Source: Lasioglossum baleicum
Lineage: Eukaryota; Arthropoda; Insecta; Hymenoptera; Halictidae
Reading direction: 5' to 3'
DNA: 64,000 bases
Assembly: GCF_051020765.1 (NCBI RefSeq)
Contig: NW_027469228.1
Span: forward strand, 62,001-126,000
Under the pieces are notes generated by a model, which saw only the letters and a program-made list of their open reading frames with translations, made no database searches and was not told the origin of the DNA. Position 1 is the stretch's first letter. Each line of letters starts with the position of its first letter. A program made the translations under genes and the position numbers. Shown here piece by piece: positions 44,529-61,100 of the stretch.

Positions 44529-45242
44529 GACACATTACTCATAACGCATTACGCATAACGCATAACGCATAACGGATAACGCATAATGCATAACGCATAA
44601 CGCTTAACGCATGACGCATATCGCATAACGCATAACGCATAACGCATAACGGATAACGCATAACGCATAATGCATAACGCATAACGCATAACGCATAACG
44701 CATAACGCATAACCCATAACGCATAACGCATAACCCATAACGAATAACGCATAACGCTCAATGGAAAAGTCATAACGCATAACGCTCAATGAAAAAGTCA
44801 TAATGCTTAACGCATAACGCATAACGCATAACGCATAACGCATAACGCATAACGCATAACGCATAACGCATAACGCATAACGCATAACGCATAACGCATA
44901 ACGCATAACGAATAACGCATAACGCATAACGCATAACGCACATCGCATAACGCATAACGCATAACGCATAACGCATAACGCATAACGAATAACGCATAAC
45001 GCATAACGCATAACGCATAACGCATAACGCATAACGCGTAACGCATAACGCGTAACACATAACGCATAACGCATAACGCATAACGCATAACGCATATCGC
45101 ATAACGCATAACGCATAACGCATAACGCATAACGCATAACGCATAACGCATAACGCATAACGAATAACGCATAACGCATGACGCATAACGGATAACCCAT
45201 AACGCATAACGCATAAAGCATAGTCCATAACGCATAACGCAT
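44529..45242 (+). repeat. HOR unit, type A, 714 bp
   Basis: Same length, landmark offsets and minus-strand translations as 31838-32551, 12,691 bp (1,813 monomers) upstream. Twin cassette at 44753; AGTCCAT at 45222. Confidence 0.87.
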
Positions 45243-46495
45243 GACACATTACTCATAACGCATTACGCATAACGCATAACGCATAACGGATAACGCATAA
45301 TGCATAACGCATAACGCTCAATGGAAAAGTCATAACGCATAACGCTCAATGAAAAAGTCATAATGCTTAACGCATAACGCATAACGCATAACGCATAACG
45401 CATAACGCATAACGCATAACGCATAACGCATAACGCATAACGCACATCGCACATCGCATAACGCATAACGCATAACGCATAACGCATAACGCATAACGAA
45501 TAACGCATAACGCATAACGCATAACGCATAACGCATAACGCATAACGCGTAACGCGTAACGCATAACGCGTAACGCATAACGCATAACGCATAACGCATA
45601 ACGCATAACGCATAACGCATAACGCATAACGCATAACGCATAACGCATAACGCATAACGCATAACGCATAACGCATAACGCATAACGCATAACGCATAAC
45701 GCATAACGCATAACGCATAACGCATAACGCATAACGCATATCGCATAACGCATAACGTGCAATGAAAAAGTCATAACGCATAACGCATATCGCATAACCC
45801 GTAAAGCACAACGCATAACACATAACGCATAACGCATAACACATAACGCATAACGCATAACGCATAACGTATAACGCTTAACGCATAACGCATAACACAT
45901 AACGCATAACGCATAACGCATAACGCATAACGCATAACGCATAACGCATAACGCATAACGCATAACGCATAACGCATAACGCATAACGCATAACGCACAT
46001 CGCATAACGCATAACGCATAACGCATAACGCATAACGCATAACGAATAACGCATAACGCATAACGCATAACGCATAACGCATAACGCGTAACGCATAACG
46101 GATAACGCATAACGCATAACGCATAACGCATAACGCATAACGCATAACGCATAACGCATAACGCATAACGCATAACGCATTACGCATGACGCATGACGCA
46201 TAACGCATAACGCATAACGCATAACGCATAACGCATAACGCATAACGCATAACGCATAACGCATAAAGCATAACGCTTAACGAATAACGCATAACGCATA
46301 ACGCATAACGCATAACGCATAACGCATAACGCATAACGCATAACGCATAACGCATATCGCATAACGCATAACGCATAACGCATAACGCATAACGCATAAC
46401 GCATAACGCATAACGAATAACGCATAACGCATGACGCATAACGGATAACCCATAACGCATAACGCATAAAGCATAGTCCATAACGCATAACGCAT
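45243..46495 (+). repeat. Short-header HOR unit, 1,253 bp
   Basis: Twin cassette at 45313, 70 bp from the boundary, sharing the header deletion of 32552-33846. AACGTGC-led CCGT module at 45754, AACGCAC/ATCGCAT near 45993, paired GACGCAT near 46187, AGTCCAT at 46475. Confidence 0.86.
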
Positions 46496-47671
46496 GACAC
46501 ATTACTCATAACGCATTACGCATAACGCATAACGCATAATGCATAACGCATTACGCATAACGCATAACGCTCAATGAAAAAGTCATAACGCATAACGCAT
46601 ATCGCATAACCCGTAAAGCACAACGCATAACACATAACGCATAACGCATAACGCATAACGCATAACGCATAACGCATAACGCATAACGCATAACGCATAA
46701 CGCATAACGCATAACGCATAACGCATAACGCATAACGCATAACGCATAACGCATAACGCATAACGCATAACGCATAACGCATAACGCATAACGCATAACG
46801 CATAACGCATAACGCATAACGCATAACGCATAACGCATAACGCATAACGCATAACGCATAACGCATAACGCATAACGCATAACGCATAACGCATAACGCA
46901 TAACGCATAACGCATAACGCATAACGCATAACGCATAACGCATAACGCATAACGCATAACGCATAACGCATAACGCATAACGCATAACGCATAACGCATA
47001 ACGCATAACGCATGACGCATAACGCATAACGCATATCGCATAACGCATAACGCATAACGCATAACGCATAACGCATAACGCATAACGCATAACGCATAAC
47101 GCATAACGCATAACGCATAACGCATAACGCATAACGCATAACGCATAACGCATAACGCATAACGCATAACGCATAACGCGTAACGCGTAACGCATAACGG
47201 ATAACGCATAACGCATAACGCATAACGCATAACGCATAACGCATAACGCATAACGCATAACGCATAACGCATAACGCATAACGCATAACGCATAACGCAT
47301 AACGCATAACGCATAACGCATAACGCATAACGCATAACGCATAACGCATAACGCATAACGCATAACGCATAACGCATAACGCATAACGCATAACGCATAA
47401 CGCATAACGCATAACGCATAACGCATAACGCATAACGCGTAACGCGTAACGCATAACGGATAACGCATAACGCATAACGCATAACGCATAACGCATAACG
47501 CATAACGCATAACGCATAACGCATAACGCATAACGCATAACGCATAACGCATTACGCATGACGCATGACGCATAACGCATAACGCATAACGCATAACGCA
47601 TAACGCATAACGCATAACGCATAACGCATAAAGCATAACGCTTAACGAATAGCGCATAACGCATAACGCAT
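46496..47671 (+). repeat. HOR unit, type B, 1,176 bp
   Basis: AACGCTC-led CCGT module at 46566, GACGCAT near 47012, ATCGCAT near 47033, two AACGCGT/AACGGAT groups near 47177 and 47436, TACGCAT with two GACGCAT near 47551, and the AAAGCAT, AACGCTT, AACGAAT ending with one AGCGCAT near 47651. It has the plan of 898-2059 plus a duplicated AACGCGT section. Confidence 0.85.
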
Positions 47672-48469
47672 GACACATTACTCATAACGCATTACGCATA
47701 ACGCATAACGCATAACGGATAACGCATAATGCATAACGCATAACGCTTAACGCATGACGCATATCGCATAACGCATAACGCATAACGCATAACGGATAAC
47801 GCATAACGCATAACGCATAACGCATAACGCATAACGCATAACGCATAACGCATAACGCCTAACGCATAACGCATAACGCATAACGCATAACCCATAACGC
47901 ATAACGCATAACCCATAACGAATAACGCATAACGCTCAATGGAAAAGTCATAACGCATAACGCTCAATGAAAAAGTCATAATGCTTAACGCATAACGCAT
48001 AACGCATAACGCATAACGCATAACGCATAACGCATAACGCATAACGCATAACGCATAACGCATAACGCATAACGCATAACGCATAACGCACATCGCACAT
48101 CGCATAACGCATAACGCATAACGCATAACGCATAACGCATAACGAATAACGCATAACGCATAACGCATAACGCATAACGCATAACGCGTAACGCATAACG
48201 CATAACGCATAACGCATAACGCATAACGCATAACGCATAACGCATAACGCATAACGCATAACGCATAACGCATAACGCATAACGCATAACGCATAACGCA
48301 TAACGCATAACGCATAACGCATAACGCATAACGCATAACGCATAACGCATAACGCATAACGCATAACGCATAACGCATAACGCATAACGCATAACGCATA
48401 ACGCATAACGCATAACGCGTAACGCATAACGCGTAACGCATAACGCATAACGCATAACGCATAACGCAT
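47672..48469 (+). repeat. HOR unit with twin cassette, 798 bp
   Basis: Header, AACGCCT near 47856, twin cassette at 47931, doubled AACGCAC/ATCGCAT near 48087, AACGAAT, a single AACGCGT near 48184, then a long canonical run to AACGCGT marks near 48415. Close to the unit at 2060-2850. Confidence 0.85.
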
Positions 48470-49169
48470 GACACATTACTCATAACGCATTACGCATAAC
48501 GCATAACGCATAACGGATAACGCATAATGCATAACGCATAACGCTTAACGCATGACGCATATCGCATAACGCATAACGCATAACGCATAACGGATAACGC
48601 ATAACGCATAATGCATAACGCATAACGCATAACGCATAACGCATAACGCATAACCCATAACGCATAACGCATAACCCATAACGAATAACGCATAACGCTC
48701 AATGGAAAAGTCATAACGCATAACGCTCAATGAAAAAGTCATAATGCTTAACGCATAACGCATAACGCATAACGCATAACGCATAACGCATAACGCATAA
48801 CGCATAACGCATAACGCATAACGCATAACGCATAACGCATAACGCATAACGCATAACGCATAACGCATAACGCACATCGCATAACGCATAACGCATAACG
48901 CATAACGCATAACGAATAACGCATAACGCATAACGCATAACGCATAACGCATAACGCATAACGCGTAACGCATAACGCGTAACACATAACGCATAACGCA
49001 TAACGCATAACGCATAACGCATATCGCATAACGCATAACGCATAACGCATAACGCATAACGCATAACGCATAACGCATAACGCATAACGAATAACGCATA
49101 ACGCATGACGCATAACGGATAACCCATAACGCATAACGCATAAAGCATAGTCCATAACGCATAACGCAT
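48470..49169 (+). repeat. HOR unit, type A, 700 bp
   Basis: Twin cassette at 48694 (224 bp from start, as in 31838 and 44529) and AGTCCAT at 49149. Two monomers shorter than the other copies, and it lacks the extra AACGAAT before the AACGCAC/ATCGCAT mark. Confidence 0.86.
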
Positions 49170-50296
49170 GACACATTACTCATAACGCATTACGCATAAC
49201 GCATAACGCATAATGCATAACGCATTACGCATAACGCATAACGCTCAATGAAAAAGTCATAACGCATAACGCATATCGCATAACCCGTAAAGCACAACGC
49301 ATAACACATAACGCATAACGCATAACGCATAACGCATAACGCATAACGCATAACGCATAACGCATAACGCATAACGCATAACGCATAACGCATAACGCAT
49401 AACGCATAACGCATAACGCATAACGCATAACGCATAACGCATAACGCATAACGCATAACGCATAACGCATAACGCATAACGCATAACGCATAACGCATAA
49501 CGCATAACGCATAACGCATAACGCATAACGCATAACGCATAACGCATAACGCATAACGCATAACGCATAACGCATAACGCATAACGCATAACGCATAACG
49601 CATAACGCATAACGCATAACGCATAACGCATAACGCATAACGCATAACGCATAACGCATAACGCATAACGCATAACGCATAACGCATGACGCATAACGCA
49701 TAACGCATATCGCATAACGCATAACGCATAACGCATAACGCATAACGCATAACGCATAACGCATAACGCATAACGCATAACGCATAACGCATAACGCATA
49801 ACGCATAACGCATAACGCATAACGCATAACGCATAACGCATAACGCATAACGCATAACGCATAACGCATAACGCATAACGCATAACGCATAACGCATAAC
49901 GCATAACGCATAACGCATAACGCATAACGCATAACGCATAACGCATAACGCATAACGCATAACGCATAACGCATAACGCATAACGCATAACGCATAACGC
50001 ATAACGCATAACGCATAACGCATAACGCATAACGCATAACGCGTAACGCGTAACGCATAACGGATAACGCATAACGCATAACGCATAACGCATAACGCAT
50101 AACGCATAACGCATAACGCATAACGCATATCGCATAACGCATAACGCATAACGCATAACGCATAACGCATTACGCATGACGCATGACGCATAACGCATAA
50201 CGCATAACGCATAACGCATAACGCATAACGCATAACGCATAACGCATAACGCATAAAGCATAACGCTTAACGAATAACGCATAACGCATAACGCAT
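49170..50296 (+). repeat. HOR unit, type B, 1,127 bp
   Basis: AACGCTC-led CCGT module at 49240, GACGCAT near 49686, ATCGCAT near 49707, one AACGCGT pair near 50039, an extra ATCGCAT near 50128, TACGCAT with two GACGCAT near 50168, and the standard ending. Confidence 0.85.
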
Positions 50297-50947
50297 GACA
50301 CATTACTCATAACGCATTACGCATAACGCATAACGCATAACGGATAACGCATAATGCATAACGCATAACGCTTAACGCATGACGCATATCGCATAACGCA
50401 TAACGCATAACGCATAACGCATAACGCATAACGCATAACGCATAACGCATAACGAATAACGCATAACGCATAACGCATAACGCGTAACGCATAACGCGTA
50501 ACGCATAACGCATAACGCATAACGCATAACGCATAACGCATAACGCATAACGCATAACGCATAACGCATAACGCATAACGCATAACGCATAACGCATATC
50601 GCATAACGCATAACGTTCAATGAAAAAGTCATAACGCATAACGCATATCGCATAACCCGTAAAGCACAACGCATAACACATAACGCATAACGCATAACAC
50701 ATAACGCATAACGCATAACGTATAACGCTTAACGCATAACGCATAACACATAACGCATAACGCATAACGCATAACGCATAACGCATAACGCATAACGCAT
50801 AACGCATAACGCATAACGCGTAACGCGTAACGCATAACGCATAACGCTTAACGCATAACGCATAACGCATAACGCATAACGCATAACGCATAACGCATAA
50901 CGCATAACGCATAACGCATAACGCATAACGCATAACGCATAACGCAT
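50297..50947 (+). repeat. Cassette-less unit with CCGT module, 651 bp
   Basis: The header runs straight into AACGAAT and AACGCGT marks, then an AACGTTC-led CCGT module at 50612 and a tail with AACGCGT pair and AACGCTT. The twin cassette is missing. It resembles 6960-7512. Confidence 0.83.
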
Positions 50948-53900
50948 GACACATTACTCATAACGCATTACGCATAACGCATAACGCATAACGGATAACG
51001 CATAATGCATAACGCATAACGCTTAACGCATGACGCATATCGCATAACGCATAACGCATAACGCATAACGCATAACGGATAACGCATAACGCATAATGCA
51101 TAACGCATAACGCATAACGCATAACGCATAACGCATAACCCATAACGCATAACGCATAACCCATAACGAATAACGCATAACGCTCAATGGAAAAGTCATA
51201 ACGCTTAACGCTCAATGAAAAAGTCATAATGCTTAACGCATAACGCATAACGCATAACGCATAACGCATAACGCATAACGCATAACGCATAACGCATAAC
51301 GCATAACGCATAACGCATAACGCATAACGCATAACGCATAACGCATAACGCACATCGCATAACGCATAACGCATAACGCATAACGCATAACTCATAACGC
51401 ATAACGCATAACGCATAACGCATAACGCATAACGCATAACGCATAACGCATAACGCATAACGCATAACGCATAACGCATAACGCATAACGCATAACGCAT
51501 AACGCATAACGCATAACGCATAACGCATAACGCATAACGCATAACGCATAACGCATAACGCATAACGCATAACGCATAACGCATAACGCATAACGCATAA
51601 CGCATAACGCATAACGCATAACGCATAACGCATAACGCATAACGCATAACGCATAACGCATAACGCATAACGCATAACGCATAACGCATAACGCATAACG
51701 CATAACGCATAACGCATAACGCATAACGCATAACGCATAACGCATAACGCATAACGCATAACGCATAACGCATAACGCATAACGCATAACGCATAACGCA
51801 TAACGCATAACGCATAACGCATAACGCATAACGCATAACGCATAACGCATAACGCATAACGCATAACGCATAACGCATAACGCATAACGCATAACACATA
51901 ACGCATAACGCATAACGCATAACGCATAACGCATAACGCATAACGCATAACGCATAACGCATAACGCATATCGCATAACGCATAACGTTCAATGAAAAAG
52001 TCATAAAGCATAACGCATATCGCATAACCCGTAAAGCACAACGCATAACACATAACGCATAACGCATAACACATAACGCATAACGCATAACGTATAACGC
52101 TTAACGCATAACGCATAACACATAACGCATAACGCATAACGCATAACGCATAACGCATAACGCATAACGCATAACGCATAACGCGTAACGCGTAACGCAT
52201 AACGCATAACGCATAACGCATAACGCATAACGCATAACGCATAACGCATAACGCATAACGCATAACGCATGACACATTACTCATAACGCATTACGCATAA
52301 CGCATAACGCATAACGGATAACGCATAATGCATAACGCATAACGCTTAACGCATAACGGATAACGCATAACGCATAATGCATAACGCATAACGCATAACG
52401 CATAACGCATAACGCATAACGCATAACGGATAACGCATAACGCATAATGCATAACGCATAACGCATAACGCATAACGCATAACGCATAACCCATAACGCA
52501 TAATGCATAACCCATAACGAATAACGCATAACGCTCAATGGAAAAGTCATAACGCATAACGCTCAATGAAAAAGTCATAATGCTTAACGCATAACGCATA
52601 ACGCATAACGCATAACGCATAACGCATAACGCATAACGCATAACGCATAACGCATAACGCATAACGCATAACGCATAACGCACATCGCATAACGCATAAC
52701 GCATAACGCATAACGCATAACGCATAACGCATAACGCATAACGCATAACGAATAACGCATAACGCATAACGCATAACGCATAACGCATAACGCATAACGC
52801 GTAACGCATAACGCGTAACGCATAACGCATAACGCATAACGCATAACGCATAACGCATAACGCATAACGCATAACGCATAACGCATAACGCATAACGCAT
52901 AACGAATAACGCATAACGCATAACGCATAACGCATAACGCGTAACGCATAACGCGTAACGCATAACGCATAACGCATAACGCATAACGCATAACGCATAA
53001 CGCATAACGCATAACGCATAACGCATAACGCATAACGCATAACGCATAACGCATATCGCATAACGCATAACGTTCAATGAAAAAGTCATAACGCATAACG
53101 CATATCGCATAACCCGTAAAGCACAACGCATAACACATAACGCATAACGCATAACACATAACGCATAACGCATAACGTATAACGCTTAACGCATAACGCA
53201 TAACACATAACGCATAACGCATAACGCATAACGCATAACGCATAACGCATGACGCATAACGGATAACCCATAACGCATAACGCATAAAGCATAGTCCATA
53301 ACGCATAACGCATGACACATTACTCATAACGCATTACGCATAACGCATAACGCATAATGCATAACGCATTACGCATAACGCATAACGCTCAATGAAAAAG
53401 TCATAACGCATAAGGCATATCGCATAACCCGTAAAGCACAACGCATAACACATAACGCATAACGCATAACGCATAACGCATAACGCATAACGCATAACGC
53501 ATAACGCATAACGCATAACGCATAACGCATAACGCATAACGCATAACGCATAACGCATAACGCATAACGCATAACGCATAACGCATAACGCATAACGCAT
53601 AACGCATAACGCATAACGCATAACGCATAACGCATAACGCATAACGCATAACGCATAACGCATAACGCATAACGCATAACGCATAACGCATAACGCATAA
53701 CGCATAACGCATAACGCATAACGCATAACGCATAACGCATAACGCATAACGCATAACGCATAACGCATAACGCATAACGCATAACGCATAACGCATAACG
53801 CATAACGCATAACGCATAACGCATAACGCATAACGCATAACGCATAACGCATAACGCATAACGCATAACGCATAACGCATAACGCATAACGCATAACGCA

Positions 53901-54804
53901 TAACGCATAACGCATAACGCATAACGCATAACGCGTAACGCATAACGCATAACGCATAACGCATAACGCATAACGCGTAACGCGTAACGCATAACGGATA
54001 ACGCATAACGCATAACGCATAACGCATAACGCATAACGCATAACGCATAACGCATAACGCATAACGCATAACGCATAACGCATTACGCATGACGCATGAC
54101 GCATAACGCATAACGCATAACGCATAACGCATAACGCATAACGCATAACGCATAACGCATAACGCATAAAGCATAACGCTTAACGAATAACGCATAACGC
54201 ATAACGCATGACACATTACTCATAACGCATTACGCATAACGCATAACGCATAACGGATAACGGATAACGCATAATGCATAACGCATAACGCTTAACGCAT
54301 GACGCATATCGCATAACGCATAACGCATAACGCATAACGCATAACGCATAACGCATAACGCATAACGCATAACGCATAACGCCTAACGCATAACGCATAA
54401 CGCATAACGCATAACCCATAACGCATAACGCATAACCCATAACGAATAACGCATAACGCTCAATGGAAAAGTCATAACGCATAACGCTCAATGAAAAAGT
54501 CATAATGCTTAACGCATAACGCATAACGCATAACGCATAACGCATAACGCATAACGCATAACGCATAACGCATAACGCATAACGCATAACGCACATCGCA
54601 CATCGCATAACGCATAACGCATAACGCATAACGCATAACGCATAACGAATAACGCATAACGCATAACGCATAACGCATAACGCATAACGCATAACGCATA
54701 ACGCGTAACGCGTAACGCATAACGCGTAACGCATAACGCATAACGCATAACGCATAACGCATAACGCATAACGCATAACGCATAACGCATAACGCATAAC
54801 GCAT
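50948..54804 (+). repeat. Super-repeat copy 1 (1,323 + 1,043 + 896 + 595 bp)
   Basis: Twin cassettes at 51179, 52530 and 54455; CCGT modules at 51984, 53069 and 53384; AGTCCAT at 53293. Private marks: AACTCAT at 51389 and AACGCTT in place of the canonical monomer inside the cassette at 51179. The 53314 unit is type B with AAGGCAT before ATCGCAT. The next super-repeat carries the same private marks. Confidence 0.86.
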
Positions 54805-57800
54805 GACACATTACTCATAACGCATTACGCATAACGCATAACGCATAACGGATAACGCATAATGCATAACGCATAACGCTTAACGCATGACGCATATCGC
54901 ATAACGCATAACGCATAACGCATAACGCATAACGGATAACGCATAACGCATAATGCATAACGCATAACGCATAACGCATAACGCATAACGCATAACCCAT
55001 AACGCATAACGCATAACCCATAACGAATAACGCATAACGCTCAATGGAAAAGTCATAACGCTTAACGCTCAATGAAAAAGTCATAATGCTTAACGCATAA
55101 CGCATAACGCATAACGCATAACGCATAACGCATAACGCATAACGCATAACGCATAACGCATAACGCATAACGCATAACGCATAACGCATAACGCATAACG
55201 CATAACGCACATCGCATAACGCATAACGCATAACGCATAACGCATAACTCATAACGCATAACGCATAACGCATAACGCATAACGCATAACGCATAACGCA
55301 TAACGCATAACGCATAACGCATAACGCATAACGCATAACGCATAACGCATAACGCATAACGCATAACGCATAACGCATAACGCATAACGCATAACGCATA
55401 ACGCATAACGCATAACGCATAACGCATAACGCATAACGCATAACGCATAACGCATAACGCATAACGCATAACGCATAACGCATAACGCATAACGCATAAC
55501 GCATAACGCATAACGCATAACGCATAACGCATAACGCATAACGCATAACGCATAACGCATAACGCATAACGCATAACGCATAACGCATAACGCATAACGC
55601 ATAACGCATAACGCATAACGCATAACGCATAACGCATAACGCATAACGCATAACGCATAACGCATAACGCATAACGCATAACGCATAACGCATAACGCAT
55701 AACGCATAACGCATAACGCATAACGCATAACGCATAACGCATAACGCATAACGCATAACACATAACGCATAACGCATAACGCATAACGCATAACGCATAA
55801 CGCATAACGCATAACGCATAACGCATATCGCATAACGCATAACGTTCAATGAAAAAGTCATAAAGCATAACGCATATCGCATAACCCGTAAAGCACAACG
55901 CATAACACATAACGCATAACGCATAACACATAACGCATAACGCATAACGTATAACGCTTAACGCATAACACATAACGCATAACGCATAACGCATAACGCA
56001 TAACGCATAACGCATAACGCATAACGCATAACGCGTAACGCGTAACGCATAACGCATAACGCATAACGCATAACGCATAACGCATAACGCATAACGCATA
56101 ACGCATAACGCATAACGCATGACACATTACTCATAACGCATTACGCATAACGCATAACGCATAACGGATAACGCATAATGCATAACGCATAACGCTTAAC
56201 GCATAACGGATAACGCATAACGCATAATGCATAACGCATAACGCATAACGCATAACGCATAACGCATAACGGATAACGCATAACGCATAATGCATAACGC
56301 ATAACGCATAACGCATAACGCATAACGCATAACCCATAACGCATAATGCATAACCCATAACGAATAACGCATAACGCTCAATGGAAAAGTCATAACGCAT
56401 AACGCTCAATGAAAAAGTCATAATGCTTAACGCATAACGCATAACGCATAACGCATAACGCATAACGCATAACGCATAACGCATAACGCATAACGCATAA
56501 CGCACATCGCATAACGCATAACGCATAACGCATAACGCATAACGCATAACGCATAACGCATAACGCATAACGAATAACGCATAACGCATAACGCATAACG
56601 CATAACGCATAACGCATAACGCGTAACGCATAACGCGTAACGCATAACGCATAACGCATAACGCATAACGCATAACGCATAACGCATAACGCATAACGCA
56701 TAACGCATAACGCATAACGCATAACGAATAACGCATAACGCATAACGCATAACGCATAACGCGTAACGCATAACGCGTAACGCATAACGCATAACGCATA
56801 ACGCATAACGCATAACGCATAACGCATAACGCATAACGCATAACGCATAACGCATAACGCATAACGCATAACGCATATCGCATAACGCATAACGTTCAAT
56901 GAAAAAGTCATAACGCATAACGCATATCGCATAACCCGTAAAGCACAACGCATAACACATAACGCATAACGCATAACACATAACGCATAACGCATAACGT
57001 ATAACGCTTAACGCATAACGCATAACACATAACGCATAACGCATAACGCATAACGCATAACGCATAACGCATGACGCATAACGGATAACCCATAACGCAT
57101 AACGCATAAAGCATAGTCCATAACGCATAACGCATGACACATTACTCATAACGCATTACGCATAACGCATAACGCATAATGCATAACGCATTACGCATAA
57201 CGCATAACGCTCAATGAAAAAGTCATAACGCATAAGGCATATCGCATAACCCGTAAAGCACAACGCATAACACATAACGCATAACGCATAACGCATAACG
57301 CATAACGCATAACGCATAACGCATAACGCATAACGCATAACGCATAACGCATAACGCATAACGCATAACGCATAACGCATAACGCATAACGCATAACGCA
57401 TAACGCATAACGCATAACGCATAACGCATAACGCATAACGCATAACGCATAACGCATAACGCATAACGCATAACGCATAACGCATAACGCATAACGCATA
57501 ACGCATAACGCATAACGCATAACGCATAACGCATAACGCATAACGCATAACGCATAACGCATAACGCATAACGCATAACGCATAACGCATAACGCATAAC
57601 GCATAACGCATAACGCATAACGCATAACGCATAACGCATAACGCATAACGCATAACGCATAACGCATAACGCATAACGCATAACGCATAACGCATAACGC
57701 ATAACGCATAACGCATAACGCATAACGCATAACGCATAACGCATAACGCATAACGCATAACGCATAACGCATAACGCATAACGCATAACGCATAACGCAT

Positions 57801-58178
57801 AACGCATAACGCATAACACATAACGCATAACGCATAACGCATAACGCATAACGCATAACGCATAACGCATAACGCATATCGCATAACGCATAACGTTCAA
57901 TGAAAAAGTCATAAAGCATAACGCATATCGCATAACCCGTAAAGCACAACGCATAACACATAACGCATAACGCATAACACATAACGCATAACGCATAACG
58001 TATAACGCTTAACGCATAACGCATAACACATAACGCATAACGCATAACGCATAACGCATAACGCATAACGCATAACGCATAACGCATAACGCGTAACGCG
58101 TAACGCATAACGCATAACGCATAACGCATAACGCATAACGCATAACGCATAACGCATAACGCATAACGCATAACGCAT
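54805..58178 (+). repeat. Super-repeat copy 2 (1,316 + 1,015 + 1,043 bp)
   Basis: Twin cassettes at 55036 and 56373; CCGT modules at 55841, 56891, 57206 and 57892; AGTCCAT at 57115. The first unit matches 50948-52270 in landmark offsets (cassette +231, CCGT +1,036) and in the AACTCAT and AACGCTT marks. It is one monomer shorter, between AACGCTT and AACACAT near 55970. Confidence 0.87.
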
Positions 58179-61100
58179 GACACATTACTCATAACGCATT
58201 ACGCATAACGCATAACGCATAACGGATAACGCATAATGCATAACGCATAACGCTTAACGCATAACGGATAACGCATAACGCATAATGCATAACGCATAAC
58301 GCATAACGCATAACGCATAACGCATAACGGATAACGCATAACGCATAATGCATAACGCATAACGCATAACGCATAACGCATAACGCATAACCCATAACGC
58401 ATAATGCATAACCCATAACGAATAACGCATAACGCTCAATGGAAAAGTCATAACGCATAACGCTCAATGAAAAAGTCATAATGCTTAACGCATAACGCAT
58501 AACGCATAACGCATAACGCATAACGCATAACGCATAACGCATAACGCATAACGCATAACGCATAACGCATAACGCATAACGCACATCGCATAACGCATAA
58601 CGCATAACGCATAACGCATAACGCATAACGCATAACGCATAACGCATAACGAATAACGCATAACGCATAACGCATAACGCATAACGCATAACGCATAACG
58701 CGTAACGCATAACGCGTAACGCATAACGCATAACGCATAACGCATAACGCATAACGCATAACGCATAACGCATAACGCATAACGCATAACGCATAACGCA
58801 TAACGAATAACGCATAACGCATAACGCATAACGCATAACGCGTAACGCATAACGCGTAACGCATAACGCATAACGCATAACGCATAACGCATAACGCATA
58901 ACGCATAACGCATAACGCATAACGCATAACGCATAACGCATAACGCATAACGCATATCGCATAACGCATAACGTTCAATGAAAAAGTCATAACGCATAAC
59001 GCATATCGCATAACCCGTAAAGCACAACGCATAACACATAACGCATAACGCATAACACATAACGCATAACGCATAACGTATAACGCTTAACGCATAACGC
59101 ATAACACATAACGCATAACGCATAACGCATAACGCATAACGCATAACGCATGACGCATAACGGATAACCCATAACGCATAACGCATAAAGCATAGTCCAT
59201 AACGCATAACGCATGACACATTACTCATAACGCATTACGCATAACGCATAACGCATAATGCATAACGCATTACGCATAACGCATAACGCTCAATGAAAAA
59301 GTCATAACGCATAAGGCATATCGCATAACCCGTAAAGCACAACGCATAACACATAACGCATAACGCATAACGCATAACGCATAACGCATAACGCATAACG
59401 CATAACGCATAACGCATAACGCATAACGCATAACGCATAACGCATAACGCATAACGCATAACGCATAACGCATAACGCATAACGCATAACGCATAACGCA
59501 TAACGCATAACGCATAACGCATAACGCATAACGCATAACGCATAACGCATAACGCATAACGCATAACGCATAACGCATAACGCATAACGCATAACGCATA
59601 ACGCATAACGCATAACGCATAACGCATAACGCATAACGCATAACGCATAACGCATAACGCATAACGCATAACGCATAACGCATAACGCATAACGCATAAC
59701 GCATAACGCATAACGCATAACGCATAACGCATAACGCATAACGCATAACGCATAACACATAACGCATAACGCATAACGCATAACGCATAACGCATAACGC
59801 ATAACGCATAACGCATAACGCATATCGCATAACGCATAACGTTCAATGAAAAAGTCATAAAGCATAACGCATATCGCATAACCCGTAAAGCACAACGCAT
59901 AACACATAACGCATAACGCATAACACATAACGCATAACGCATAACGTATAACGCTTAACGCATAACGCATAACACATAACGCATAACGCATAACGCATAA
60001 CGCATAACGCATAACGCATAACGCATAACGCATAACGCATAACGCGTAACGCGTAACGCATAACGCATAACGCATAACGCATAACGCATAACGCATAACG
60101 CATAACGCATAACGCATAACGCATAACGCATGACACATTACTCATAACGCATTACGCATAACGCATAACGCATAACGGATAACGCATAATGCATAACGCA
60201 TAACGCTTAACGCATAACGGATAACGCATAACGCATAATGCATAACGCATAACGCATAACGCATAACGCATAACGCATAACGGATAACGCATAACGCATA
60301 ATGCATAACGCATAACGCATAACGCATAACGCATAACGCATAACCCATAACGCATAATGCATAACCCATAACGAATAACGCATAACGCTCAATGGAAAAG
60401 TCATAACGCATAACGCTCAATGAAAAAGTCATAATGCTTAACGCATAACGCATAACGCATAACGCATAACGCATAACGCATAACGCATAACGCATAACGC
60501 ATAACGCATAACGCATAACGCATAACGCATAACGCACATCGCATAACGCATAACGCATAACGCATAACGCATAACGCATAACGCATAACGCATAACGCAT
60601 AACGAATAACGCATAACGCATAACGCATAACGCATAACGCATAACGCATAACGCGTAACGCATAACGCGTAACGCATAACGCATAACGCATAACGCATAA
60701 CGCATAACGCATAACGCATAACGCATAACGCATAACGCATAACGCATAACGCATAACGCATAACGCATAACGCATAACGCATAACGCATAACGCATAACG
60801 CATAACGCATAACGCATAACGCATAACGCATAACGCATAACGCATAACGCATAACGCATAACGCATAACGCATAACGCATAACGCATAACGCATAACGCA
60901 TAACGCATAACGCATAACGCATAACGCATAACGCATAACACATAACGCATAACGCATAACGCATAACGCATAACGCATAACGCATAACGCATAACGCATA
61001 ACGCATATCGCATAACGCATAACGTTCAATGAAAAAGTCATAAAGCATAACGCATATCGCATAACCCGTAAAGCACAACGCATAACACATAACGCATAAC

